From NCBI GenBank assembly GCA_050012855.1, contig JBEKGJ010000002.1, positions 124,001-188,000 on the forward strand: 64,000 bases of DNA. Reading direction: 5' to 3'. This document shows positions 1 to 8,560 of the stretch, piece by piece. Origin of the DNA: JAJXZJ01 sp050012855 (GTDB lineage: Bacteria; Verrucomicrobiota; Verrucomicrobiia; Limisphaerales; J093). The position numbers and the translations under genes are program-made. Position 1 is the first letter of the stretch, and the number at the start of each line of letters is the position of its first letter. Below the pieces are notes generated by a model. It made no database searches. It was not told the origin of the DNA and saw only the letters and a program-made list of their open reading frames with translations.

Positions 1-581
1 CCAAGCTGGCCATGGAAAAAATCATCATCGCGGCCAACTCCTATGTGCGCTACCGCGACATCTCCTTCAGCGTGGTCCGCTATGGCAATGTCGTTGGGAG
101 CCGGGGCAGCGTGATTCCCTTCTTCGCCGAGCTCATCCGTCAGGGCAAACGTGACCTGCCCATCACGGACAAGCGCATGACCCGGTTCTGGATCACGCTC
201 GAGCAGGGGGTCGCGCTGGTGCTCAAGGCCCTGGAAGAAGCAGGCGGCGGCGAGGTGTTCGTTCCCAAGATTCCCAGCATGAAAGTGGTGGACCTGGTCA
301 AGGCGATGCCCGGTGATTGCACCCACCACACCGTCGGCATCCGCCCCGGTGAGAAGCTGCATGAAAGTCTGGTCGGCGAGGACGAAGGGCGGAACACCTT
401 CGACCGGGGAGGTTATTACGCCGTGCTGCCGCAATTCGCCATGCACCACAAGCCGGTCCGCAGTTCGGAAGCCGGCCAGCGCGTGCGGGAAGGCTTCTGC
501 TACGCCAGCGACACCAATAACGAGTGGCTGACGGTGGATCAGTTGCGGCAGATGAGCGGCGAGTTCATCACCGGCATCTGA
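1..581 (+). CDS. pseB: UDP-N-acetylglucosamine 4,6-dehydratase (inverting), C-terminal part
   Basis: C-terminal ~190 residues of an extended SDR that converts UDP-GlcNAc to the 4-keto-6-deoxy-L-arabino-hexulose, the first step of pseudaminic acid synthesis in the cytoplasm. The reading frame is already open at base 3 (K-L-A before the first ATG at 12), so the gene enters from outside the window and its Rossmann fold and YxxxK catalytic pair are missing here. Visible family features are the VVRYGNVVGSRGSVIPFF stretch, the TRFWITLEQGV segment and the IRPGEKLHE motif typical of PseB/FlaA1-like dehydratases. It is followed 25 bp later by pseC. The neighbouring pathway genes make PseB much more likely than a generic 4,6-dehydratase. 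Confidence 0.9.
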   Translation, partial: KLAMEKIIIAANSYVRYRDISFSVVRYGNVVGSRGSVIPFFAELIRQGKRDLPITDKRMTRFWITLEQGVALVLKALEEAGGGEVFVPKIPSMKVVDLVKAMPGDCTHHTVGIRPGEKLHESLVGEDEGRNTFDRGGYYAVLPQFAMHHKPVRSSEAGQRVREGFCYASDTNNEWLTVDQLRQMSGEFITGI

Positions 582-606
582 TCCCACCGGCCTGAACGGA
601 ACGGAT

Positions 607-1782
607 ATGCTCTCCTACGGTCGCCAATCCATCAGCGACGGCGACATTGCCGGCGTGAGCGCGGTGCTGCGCTCCGACTTTCTCACCTGCGGACCCGCCG
701 TGGAGGAATTCGAGCAGACACTCGCGCGGCGGACCGGCGCGAAGCACGCGGTGGCCGTCGCCAACGGCACCGCCGCGCTCCATGTGGCCGTCCTTGCGGC
801 CGGCCTCAAACCGGGTGACCGGCTGCTGACCAGCGCCATCACCTTCCTGGCCTCGGCCAACTGCGCCGAATTCGTGGGCGCCACCGCGGACTTCGCGGAC
901 ATTGACCCCCGCACCTGCAATGTCACGGCGGACACGCTGGCCGCTGCGTGGCAGGACGACGTGCGCGCCGTGGTGCCGGTGGATTTTGCCGGACGGTCAT
1001 GCGACATGCCGGCCATCGCTTCCCTGGCCCGCCGGCGTGGAGCCCTGGTGATCGAGGACGCCAGTCACGCCATCGGCAGCGAACTCATCCACGAGGGCAA
1101 GCCCCACCGGACGGGCGGTCATCCCTGGGCCGACATGACCACCTTGAGTTTTCATCCGGTCAAGACCATCACGACCGGTGAAGGTGGCGCCATCCTCACG
1201 AGCGACGATGTCCTCGCCGGGCGCTGCCGGCTGTTCCGCAATCACGGGATGGTGAAAGACCCGGCCAAACTGACGGGCTTGGGCCGGGACGACCTCAATG
1301 AATTCGGTCCCTGGTACTATGAGATGCAGGAGGTGGGCTACAACTACCGGATCACCGACCTGCAATGCGCCCTGGGCTCCAGCCAGCTCCGCCGGCTGGA
1401 CCAGTTCGTGCAACGGCGGGCCGCGATCGTGGCGGCTTACAACGACGCCTTCAGCGGGTTGCCGCACGTTCAGCCTCCCGCCGCCGCCCCGGCGCCAACC
1501 GCGTGGCACCTGTATGTGCTCCAGTTCGATTTCGCGGCCCTGGGTCGCACCCGGGCGCAGGTGATGACGGACTTGCGCGCGCGGGGGGTCGGCACCCAGG
1601 TCCATTACATTCCGGTTCATCTGCAGCCCTATTACCGGAACAATTACGGCTACGGTCCCGGCAAATGTCCCGTGGCCGAAGCCTACTACCGCCGCTGCCT
1701 GAGCCTGCCGCTGTTCCCGGCGATGAGCGATGCCGACGTGCATCGCGTCATCAATTTGGTTACACAACTCAGCTCGATGTGA
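607..1782 (+). CDS. pseC: UDP-4-amino-4,6-dideoxy-N-acetyl-beta-L-altrosamine transaminase
   Basis: PLP-dependent aminotransferase of the DegT/DnrJ/EryC1 family, 391 residues, normal length. It should transaminate the PseB keto sugar at C4, using glutamate. The N-terminus (YGRQSISDGDI...LTCGPAVEEFE) is typical of PseC, and the PLP-binding lysine is K186 in FHPVKTITTGEGG. The ATG at 607 gives the family-typical N-terminus. It lies between pseB and the fusion gene, and its stop overlaps the GTG start of the next gene, which indicates one transcript and translational coupling. Confidence 0.92.
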   Translation: MLSYGRQSISDGDIAGVSAVLRSDFLTCGPAVEEFEQTLARRTGAKHAVAVANGTAALHVAVLAAGLKPGDRLLTSAITFLASANCAEFVGATADFADIDPRTCNVTADTLAAAWQDDVRAVVPVDFAGRSCDMPAIASLARRRGALVIEDASHAIGSELIHEGKPHRTGGHPWADMTTLSFHPVKTITTGEGGAILTSDDVLAGRCRLFRNHGMVKDPAKLTGLGRDDLNEFGPWYYEMQEVGYNYRITDLQCALGSSQLRRLDQFVQRRAAIVAAYNDAFSGLPHVQPPAAAPAPTAWHLYVLQFDFAALGRTRAQVMTDLRARGVGTQVHYIPVHLQPYYRNNYGYGPGKCPVAEAYYRRCLSLPLFPAMSDADVHRVINLVTQLSSM

Positions 1783-3434
1783 AAATCATCGCCGTTCTCC
1801 AACCCCGTGTATTCTCCCAACGGCTGCTCGCGACGTCTCTGCTGCCGGTCGCAGGCATGCCGCTGGTGGTCCTGTCAGCCCGCCGCGCCGCTAACCGTGG
1901 GCTGGCGGTCCGTGCCCTTGCTTCGAATGACCGCACCCACGATGTTTTGGACCGCCTCTTTCGGGCGCATGGAGTTGACTGTGTGAGAAGTCCGTTGGAT
2001 GACGTACTGCAGCAGTTTGTTCTGGCGACCGAATGCCTGAATACTGGAGACTTGGTTGTCCGTATCATCAGCGACAACACCTTTCCTGACGGCGAATTCA
2101 TCCAAGAACTGGTTGAGCAGTTCCAAGAAGGGGGGGCCGGGTATCTGGGAACGCATTCACCGCTGGATGGATTGCCTTGCGGCGTAAGCGCCGAAGTATT
2201 CACCGTGGACCTACTGCGCGAAGCCAACCGTGACGCCACTGCGAACGCTGACCGGGAGCATGTGACGTCGTGGATTCGGCGCCAAACGGGCGCCCCGTGT
2301 TTTGGTCCGATACTCAATAAAGATCTGTCGCATCTTCGCTGCACAGTTGAGACAGTTGACGATTATCAGAGAATCCTGCGGGTGTTCGAAAAGGAAACCG
2401 AGCCAATTGGTGTTTCCTGGCGCACGTTATGTCAGCGGCTAGAGGAGGAGCACGACGCGCACTTTCGGATCCCCTATAAGCTTAAAAATGGTCGGGTGCT
2501 GTCCCGCATGACGTTGGGCACCGCTCAACTTGGATTGGACCAGTACGGCATTGCCAATACCAGCGGTCGTCCGGCCGAACCGGCAGCGATCGAACTGATC
2601 CGGCGCGCCGTCAGCCATGGAGTGACCGTCGTGGACACGGCACGCGCTTACGGTTGCGCCGAGGCACGGGTAGGGCGAGCGTTTGCTGAGCTGCCGACCG
2701 ATGCCGCGCTTATTATCACCAAGCATGATCCGCTACCTTGGTTACCCCCCTCGCTCTCCACCGATGCTATCCAGGCCGCTGTGGAACGTAGTGTCTATTG
2801 CTCCTGCCACCGGCTTCGTCGGCAATCACTCGACATCCTCATGCTGCATCGCGCCGAGCATTACCGGTTGTTCAACGGCGCGATTTGGCGAACGCTGCTC
2901 GAATGCCGTGACCGTGGCCTGGTGCGCGAACTCGGCGTGTCCGTGTACAGCCCCGCTGAAGCTTTGGAAGTGCTGCAGTCCTCGGACGTCCTGCACCTGC
3001 AAGTGCCGTTGAACATCCTGGACCGGCGCTGGGATGAAGCCAGCGTGCCGGAGGCGCTGGCCAGCCGGCCTGAGGTCACCGTGTATGCACGCAGCGCGTT
3101 CCTCCAAGGTGCCCTGCTCCTGCCCTCCGGTCAGTGGCCACGGGTGGCGCAACCATTGGCGCAGACTTGGTGCGCGCAATTGGACCAGCTCGTGGCTGAC
3201 TTCAAGCGCCAAAACCGGGCAGACCTATGTTTGGCGTATGTGCTGGCCCAACCGTGGGTGGACAGCGTGGTCTTGGGTCTCGAGAACCTTGCCCAACTCG
3301 ATGCGAACTTGCAACTAATCCGGCAACCTGCGCTGTCGATCGAGCAAGTCTGTGTTGTCGAAGCGACCTTTCGTGGCGTCGCCGAAGAGGTGTTGAATCC
3401 CGCCAAATGGGAGTCCGCCAAAGTACGTCCATGA
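1779..3434 (+). CDS. Cytidylyltransferase-like / aldo-keto reductase fusion protein (PseF-like N-terminus)
   Basis: A 551-residue two-domain protein. I place the start at GTG 1779, overlapping the pseC stop; an open frame extends further upstream but only inside pseC. Residues 1-~230 resemble SpsF/PseF-type CMP-sugar transferases: KIIAVLQPR start, DDVLQQF, VVRIISDNTFPDGEFI, and an EHVTSWI segment. Residues ~240-551 are an aldo/keto reductase (LGTAQLGLDQYGIAN, then VVDTARAYG with D and Y of the AKR active site, and LDILMLHR). In the nucleotidyltransferase part the usual RLPGK motif reads RLLAT, so the signature lysine is missing and activity is uncertain. The operon suggests CMP activation and a reduction step on the nonulosonic acid or a precursor; the exact substrate is not known. 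Confidence 0.75.
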   Translation: MKIIAVLQPRVFSQRLLATSLLPVAGMPLVVLSARRAANRGLAVRALASNDRTHDVLDRLFRAHGVDCVRSPLDDVLQQFVLATECLNTGDLVVRIISDNTFPDGEFIQELVEQFQEGGAGYLGTHSPLDGLPCGVSAEVFTVDLLREANRDATANADREHVTSWIRRQTGAPCFGPILNKDLSHLRCTVETVDDYQRILRVFEKETEPIGVSWRTLCQRLEEEHDAHFRIPYKLKNGRVLSRMTLGTAQLGLDQYGIANTSGRPAEPAAIELIRRAVSHGVTVVDTARAYGCAEARVGRAFAELPTDAALIITKHDPLPWLPPSLSTDAIQAAVERSVYCSCHRLRRQSLDILMLHRAEHYRLFNGAIWRTLLECRDRGLVRELGVSVYSPAEALEVLQSSDVLHLQVPLNILDRRWDEASVPEALASRPEVTVYARSAFLQGALLLPSGQWPRVAQPLAQTWCAQLDQLVADFKRQNRADLCLAYVLAQPWVDSVVLGLENLAQLDANLQLIRQPALSIEQVCVVEATFRGVAEEVLNPAKWESAKVRP

Positions 3435-4240
3435 CGAAGTCTAATCCGATGTTCGAACTGAACGACCGCGTCGTCCTGCTAACGGGCGCTGCCGGTCATC
3501 TTGGCTCAGCCATGGCTCGCGGTTTGGCCCGGGCCGGGGCGCAGGTGGTCTTAAACGGAAGAAACCGTAGCGCGTTGGAAGAACTTGCTAGCCAAATCCA
3601 GCAAAGCGGCGGCCAAGCAATCGTGTTGGCGTTTGATGTTGCCGATGCGACTGCGGTGCAGGACGGTCTGACAGAACTGCGCCACCGACTCGGCCGGCTC
3701 GATGTTTTGATCCATAATGCCTATAATGGGCGGGGTGGCTCGCTCGCCTTGTCTCGCGACGATGATTTTGAGCAAAGCTACGCTGTGGCGGTCGTGGCCG
3801 CCGCCCGGTTGGTGCAGAAAGCCCAAGACATGTTGGCCGCCGCAGGTGAGCGCAATCCCGGCGGCGCCTCGGTAATCAACATAGCCTCCATGTATGGAAT
3901 CGTCAGCCCTGACTTCCGCGTGTATCAAACGCCTGAGGAATTCAATCCGCCATTTTACGGCGCAGCCAAGGCTGCACTTATCCAATTGTCGCGTTATCTC
4001 GCCTGCCAACTGGCACCGCAGCACATCCGCGTCAACGCGATTAGCCCGGGACCATTTCCCGCGGAATCGGTTCAGGAAGTCACCCCTGAATTCTGCGTCA
4101 AGCTGGCCTGCCGCGTGCCTCTGGGACGCATTGGTCAGCCTGATGATCTGGTCGGGCCGGTTGTTTTTTTGGCCTCTGACGCTTCGGCGTACGTTACCGG
4201 TCATAACTTGGTTGTCGATGGCGGTTGGACAGCTTGGTGA
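3431..4240 (+). CDS. SDR family oxidoreductase
   Basis: Classical short-chain dehydrogenase of 269 residues. The ATG at 3431 overlaps the upstream stop (ATGA), although the frame is open further upstream. The cofactor motif TGAAGHLG starts near residue 18, the NIASMYG strand carries the active-site serine region, and Y176 and K180 form the catalytic YGAAK. The C-terminal VTGHNLVVDGGWTAW is the standard SDR ending. Its place between the cytidylyltransferase/aldo-keto reductase fusion and pseG-pseH suggests that it works with the AKR domain on the nonulosonic acid or its precursor. The reaction itself cannot be read from sequence. Confidence 0.85.
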   Translation: MTKSNPMFELNDRVVLLTGAAGHLGSAMARGLARAGAQVVLNGRNRSALEELASQIQQSGGQAIVLAFDVADATAVQDGLTELRHRLGRLDVLIHNAYNGRGGSLALSRDDDFEQSYAVAVVAAARLVQKAQDMLAAAGERNPGGASVINIASMYGIVSPDFRVYQTPEEFNPPFYGAAKAALIQLSRYLACQLAPQHIRVNAISPGPFPAESVQEVTPEFCVKLACRVPLGRIGQPDDLVGPVVFLASDASAYVTGHNLVVDGGWTAW

Positions 4241-4246
4241 TTTCCA

Positions 4247-5740
4247 ATGTCTCAAACTCTGCTCATTCGCGCCGACGGCAATTTCAAGATCGGCACGGGC
4301 CATGTCATGCGCTGTTTGTCGCTGGCGCAAGGTTGGCGACGGGCCGGTGGTGAAGTCGTCTTTGCTGCCGCCGAGATCACGCCCGCGCTGGAACGTCGTT
4401 TGAAAAGCGAGGAGATCCCGTTGGTGCAGTTGCCCGTAGAGAAAGGCCGTGGTGATGACGTGACCCGCACCGTCGCGCTGGCCCGACTGCGGCAGGCCAC
4501 ATGGGTGGTGCTGGATGGCTACCACTTCGGCGACGATTACCAGCGTCGTGTCAAAGAGGCCCAACTGCGCCTGCTGTTCGTGGACGATTACGGCCATGCC
4601 GGCCACTATTGCGCCGACTTGGTGCTCAACCAGAACCCCGGCGCCGATGCCGGGCTTTACGCCGACCGCGAGCCGCACACGCGCTTGCTGCTCGGCCCGC
4701 GCTATGTGCTGTTGCGCCGTGAGTTCCTGGCCTGGCGCGAGTGGACGCGGGAGATACCGCCCGTCCTGCGCAAAGTCCTTGTGACACTGGGCGGAGCTGA
4801 TCTGGACAACGTCACCGGCCGGGTCATCCAGGCGCTTCGCGGACTCGACGTCGAAGCGAAGATCGTCGTCGGCGGCAGCAATCCGCACCGGGAGGCGCTG
4901 GGGGCTCAAGTCGCGAGTCTGAAGGAAGCGAAGCTGGTGGTGGATGCGGCGGACATGCCCGATTTGATGGCGTGGGCCGACGTGGCCGTCGCCGCCGCCG
5001 GGAGTACCTCTCTGGAACTTGCCTTCATGCGGCTGCCCGCCCTGTTGCTCGTCGTGGCCGACAACCAGGCGGCTGGGGCTGCGGCCTTGGACCGGGAGGG
5101 AGCCGGCGTCAATGTCGGTGACTATCGCGGCGTCACCATGGAATCGCTGACCATGAATCTGAAAGCGCTGCTGTCCAATGTCAGCCAGCGTGCGCAGCTT
5201 GGCCAGCGCGGCCGGGAACTGGTGGACGGACTTGGCGTGTCACGAGTGCTGGCCCGCTTGAGAGCAACGGAAATCCGCCTCCGGCCGGCGAGCGAGTCGG
5301 ATTGCCGGATGGTGTGGGAATGGGCGAACGACCCCGCCGTCCGGGCGGTTTCCTTCACCTCGGACCCGATACCATGGGCGAGCCACATGAGGTGGTTTGG
5401 CGGGCGATTGCAGGATCCCGCCTGCCATTATCGCATCATCCAGGATCGGCAGGGCGGCGCGATCGGGCAAATCCGCTTCGACCAATCCGGGCCGGAGGCC
5501 ACGGTGTCCGTGGGGCTCGACCGGGGCGTGCGGGGAGGTGGTTTGGGGGCGGCGGGCATTGTTTGTGGCACGGAGGATCTATTCGGCCGGTCGCCGGTTT
5601 CGCTCGTCCACGCTTACGTCAAGCCGGATAACCTGGCGTCGGTGCGGGCCTTTGAAGCGGCCGGTTTCACGTGCGCGGGGCCAACGACGGTACGTGGCCA
5701 GTCTGCCCTCCATTTCACGCTTCACCGGGAGGAACCATGA
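4247..5740 (+). CDS. pseG: PseG-PseH fusion: UDP-sugar hydrolase with C-terminal GNAT acetyltransferase
   Basis: A 497-residue bifunctional enzyme. Residues 1-~335 are PseG, which releases UDP from UDP-2,4-diacetamido-2,4,6-trideoxy-L-altrose; the motif IGTGHVMRCL holds H19, equivalent to the catalytic base of the family, and the GT-B-like half has VTLGGAD and AAAGSTSLELAF. Residues ~340-497 are a GNAT domain (IRLRPASESD, then GLGAAGIV in the acetyl-CoA site, and NLASVRAFEAAGF), matching PseH, which acetylates the C4 amino group. PseH normally acts before PseG, so the fusion joins two consecutive steps. It starts 6 bp after the SDR gene and its stop overlaps the pseI ATG. Confidence 0.9.
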   Translation: MSQTLLIRADGNFKIGTGHVMRCLSLAQGWRRAGGEVVFAAAEITPALERRLKSEEIPLVQLPVEKGRGDDVTRTVALARLRQATWVVLDGYHFGDDYQRRVKEAQLRLLFVDDYGHAGHYCADLVLNQNPGADAGLYADREPHTRLLLGPRYVLLRREFLAWREWTREIPPVLRKVLVTLGGADLDNVTGRVIQALRGLDVEAKIVVGGSNPHREALGAQVASLKEAKLVVDAADMPDLMAWADVAVAAAGSTSLELAFMRLPALLLVVADNQAAGAAALDREGAGVNVGDYRGVTMESLTMNLKALLSNVSQRAQLGQRGRELVDGLGVSRVLARLRATEIRLRPASESDCRMVWEWANDPAVRAVSFTSDPIPWASHMRWFGGRLQDPACHYRIIQDRQGGAIGQIRFDQSGPEATVSVGLDRGVRGGGLGAAGIVCGTEDLFGRSPVSLVHAYVKPDNLASVRAFEAAGFTCAGPTTVRGQSALHFTLHREEP

Positions 5741-6807
5741 GTGATTCATGCATTCGCGTGGGGGAACGCCAGGTCGGTCCGGGCCAGCCCTGCTACGTCA
5801 TCGCCGAGATGTCGGCCAACCACAACCAGAGCTTCGATGTGGCCGTGCAGATCGTCCGTGCGGCCCGTGAGGCGGGCGCCGACGCGGTGAAGCTCCAGAC
5901 CTACACCCCCGACACCCTGACGATTGACTGCCCAAGCGAACTTTTTCGCATCGGCAAGGGCACGATCTGGGAAGGCAAAAACCTTTACCAACTCTACGGT
6001 GAAGCGTTCACCCCGTGGGAATGGCAGCCCAAGTTGAAGCAGATCGCCGGCGACCTCGGAATGGATTGTTTCTCCACGCCGTTCGACACGACAGCGGTGG
6101 ATTTCCTGGAGGCGATGAACGTGCCGGCGCACAAGATCGCCTCCTTTGAACTGGTGGATTTGCCGCTCATCCGCCGCGTTGCCCGGACCGGCCGGCCCGT
6201 CATCATGTCCACTGGCATGGCCACGCTGGCGGAGATTGACGAGGCGGTGCGGGCGTTCCGGGAAGCCGGCGGCGCCCAACTGGCGCTGCTCAAGTGCAAC
6301 AGCGCCTACCCCGCGCCGCCCGAGGAGATGAACCTGCGCACCATCCCGCACCTGGCGGCGGCGTTCGGAGTGCCCGTGGGACTTTCGGACCACACCTTGG
6401 GTACTGCGGTGCCGGTGGCCGCCGTGGCCCTGGGCGCGTGCATCATCGAGAAACACTTCACCCTTTCCCGCGTCGAGCCGGGGCCGGACAGCGCGTTCTC
6501 CCTCGAACCGCCAGAGTTCAAGGCCATGGTGGACGCGGTGCGGCAGACCGAGAAGGCGTTGGGCAGTGTGCGCTATGAACCGAGCGAGAAAGAGAGGGCC
6601 AGCCGCGTCTTTCGGCGTTCGCTGTTTGTGGTCGAGGACATGAAGGCCGGCGAGGTCTTCACCGGGCAAAACGTGCGTTCGATCCGCCCCGGCTACGGTA
6701 TGCCGCCACGCTTCCTCGGCGAGGTTCTCGGCGCCGTGGCCCGGCGCGACATCCCGCGCGGAACCCCCTTGTCGTGGGACTTGCTGCTGAAACCAGGGCT
6801 GGCTTGA
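5737..6807 (+). CDS. pseI: Pseudaminic acid synthase
   Basis: NeuB-family enzyme of 356 residues that condenses the 2,4-diacetamido-6-deoxy hexose with phosphoenolpyruvate to give the nine-carbon nonulosonic acid. The barrel contains YVIAEMSANHNQ, ADAVKLQTYTPDTLT, IIMSTGMATL and LLKCNSAYPAP; the C-terminal ~60 residues form an SAF (antifreeze-like) domain (RSLFVVEDMKAGEVFT ... RDIPRGTPLSWDLL). The start ATG overlaps the pseG-pseH stop. The YTPDTLTID form is typical of PseI rather than of sialic acid or legionaminic acid synthases. It is the last gene of the operon. Confidence 0.93.
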   Translation: MSDSCIRVGERQVGPGQPCYVIAEMSANHNQSFDVAVQIVRAAREAGADAVKLQTYTPDTLTIDCPSELFRIGKGTIWEGKNLYQLYGEAFTPWEWQPKLKQIAGDLGMDCFSTPFDTTAVDFLEAMNVPAHKIASFELVDLPLIRRVARTGRPVIMSTGMATLAEIDEAVRAFREAGGAQLALLKCNSAYPAPPEEMNLRTIPHLAAAFGVPVGLSDHTLGTAVPVAAVALGACIIEKHFTLSRVEPGPDSAFSLEPPEFKAMVDAVRQTEKALGSVRYEPSEKERASRVFRRSLFVVEDMKAGEVFTGQNVRSIRPGYGMPPRFLGEVLGAVARRDIPRGTPLSWDLLLKPGLA

Positions 6808-7091
6808 AACTGGGTCCGACCCCGGGGCGAAGCCCGGAGAAGCCGGCCATGCTCCTGACAATGACCGGCGCCGAATCCTCGCCCCTGCACCTGACGCTGT
6901 CCAGTGCGTGCTCCGCCGGGTTGCTGAGGTTGCTCATGGAGTTTGGGCTTGCTGGCCGCCTCCATGAAGCGGTATGAGACTGCGGACGCTTGGTCTAAAA
7001 GAGAACGAATCTCCGTAACCGTGTTCGTGGAACCAAGGGGATAGAACATAAAGACGCATTCGCCGCACGATTTGGAAGGAAACAACCACCT

Positions 7092-8285
7092 ATGAAGCGC
7101 AACTGTGCAGTCTGCGGTAGCCGGCAGAGCAAACTCCTTTATCACCAGCGTTTTGTTTTGCCGACCAGAAACTACTTCCACGGTGGCTACGATGTGGTTG
7201 CCTGTGCCCGGTGCGGCTTTACGTTCGCAGATAACACGCCCCCCCAGGCCTTCCTCGACACGTACTATCGCGAGATGTCCAAGAAAAGAGCCCTTCTGCA
7301 GCAGCAAGCTGAAAAAGGACTTGTGGAGCCTGATTATGTCATCAGACAGCATGAACATTCCATCACCAACATCCTGGCGCACGTGCACAAGAATGACAGC
7401 ATCCTCGACGTCGGCTGTTACACCGGCAATTTGCTAAGCATGCTGAAGACCAAGGGCTTCGCCAAGGTGAAGGGCCTTGACCCCTCACCGTTCGCTGCGG
7501 AGGTGGCCAAGGAAAAGCACGGCATCGATGTCGTGACGGGGAGTTTGTTCGACGAACTGCCCGTGGGCGTGTTTGACTTTGTCATCCTGACACACGTCCT
7601 GGAGCATATCGCGGAACTTACCAGCTTTCTCTCCCGGTTGAAGACGCTGATGAATGAAAACGGCCTGCTCTATGTCGAGGTTCCGGACGCCAACAATTTC
7701 TTTTATTCAGATTCGCCCGACCACCTCGCGGAACACAAGGAGCCGTTCCAGCAATTCTCGGTGGAGCACATCAACTATTTCGGGGCTGTCTCCTTGGTGA
7801 ATCTGATGGAAGCTCATGGCTTCGAGAAGGTGTTTATCCAACCCCAGGTGTCCACCCTGGCCGTGATCGCCTCGGTTTGGAGTTGCCGGGCGGTGGGCAT
7901 GGACACACAGACCGCCGACTCCCTGAGAAGTTACATCCGCGAGTCCCGGGAGCGTCTCGCCAGCGTTACCGCGGTCATTGACAAACTCGTTCAGTCAAAG
8001 GCGGAAATCATCGTGTGGGGAGCCGGTCTCCATACGCAGAAGCTCCTGGCCGCCGGCGCTCTGGCCGAAGGAAAGATTGCGGCCTTTGTCGATTCTGACC
8101 CGGCCTATCACGGCGGCCTCCTCCTGGGAAAGCCGATTCTCCCGCCGCAAGAGATTCCCAGGCTTGGCGACTTACCCATTCTGGTATCTTCCAAACTTCA
8201 TCAGGAGAGCATCGCCAGCCAAATCCGGAACATGGGGCTGAATAACCAAGTGGTGCTTCTCTATTCCGGCGATGAGAACAGTTAA
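7092..8285 (+). CDS. Zinc-finger class I SAM methyltransferase (sugar C-methyltransferase type)
   Basis: A 397-residue protein with the three-part layout of deoxysugar C-methyltransferases. The N-terminal zinc-binding module has cysteines 5, 8, 38 and 41 (CAVCG and CARCG), the central SAM domain has ILDVGCYTGN at ~104-113, and the C-terminal domain (from ~300, IVWGAGLHTQKLL ... AFVDSDP) is the companion fold of that family. A GGAAGGAAA stretch before ATG 7092 is a good ribosome binding site. It probably modifies an NDP-sugar for the surface glycan made by the flanking genes; which sugar is unknown. Confidence 0.8.
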   Translation: MKRNCAVCGSRQSKLLYHQRFVLPTRNYFHGGYDVVACARCGFTFADNTPPQAFLDTYYREMSKKRALLQQQAEKGLVEPDYVIRQHEHSITNILAHVHKNDSILDVGCYTGNLLSMLKTKGFAKVKGLDPSPFAAEVAKEKHGIDVVTGSLFDELPVGVFDFVILTHVLEHIAELTSFLSRLKTLMNENGLLYVEVPDANNFFYSDSPDHLAEHKEPFQQFSVEHINYFGAVSLVNLMEAHGFEKVFIQPQVSTLAVIASVWSCRAVGMDTQTADSLRSYIRESRERLASVTAVIDKLVQSKAEIIVWGAGLHTQKLLAAGALAEGKIAAFVDSDPAYHGGLLLGKPILPPQEIPRLGDLPILVSSKLHQESIASQIRNMGLNNQVVLLYSGDENS

Positions 8286-8560
8286 CCCACTGGCTGACAA
8301 GTTTATGCCAGGTGGCTCACGCAAGAAACCAAGCCCGGACCTTGATGACTTGGCGTTGGGGGTGGTCAGGGTGGCCGGTGGCACCCCACTGGCCTTGCTG
8401 AGGTGCAGCAGCCCCTGCCATGGGTCGGCCCTCGGCATGAACCTGAGCAGCATCCCGGACGCGGGTGCTTGCGGCTTTCCCCCGCACACCGATTGGGGCG
8501 GTCCCCAGCGCCTGGGCGGGCCGCGTCCCGGCGCTGACGAGTCTCTGGCTTGAGGTGAAT

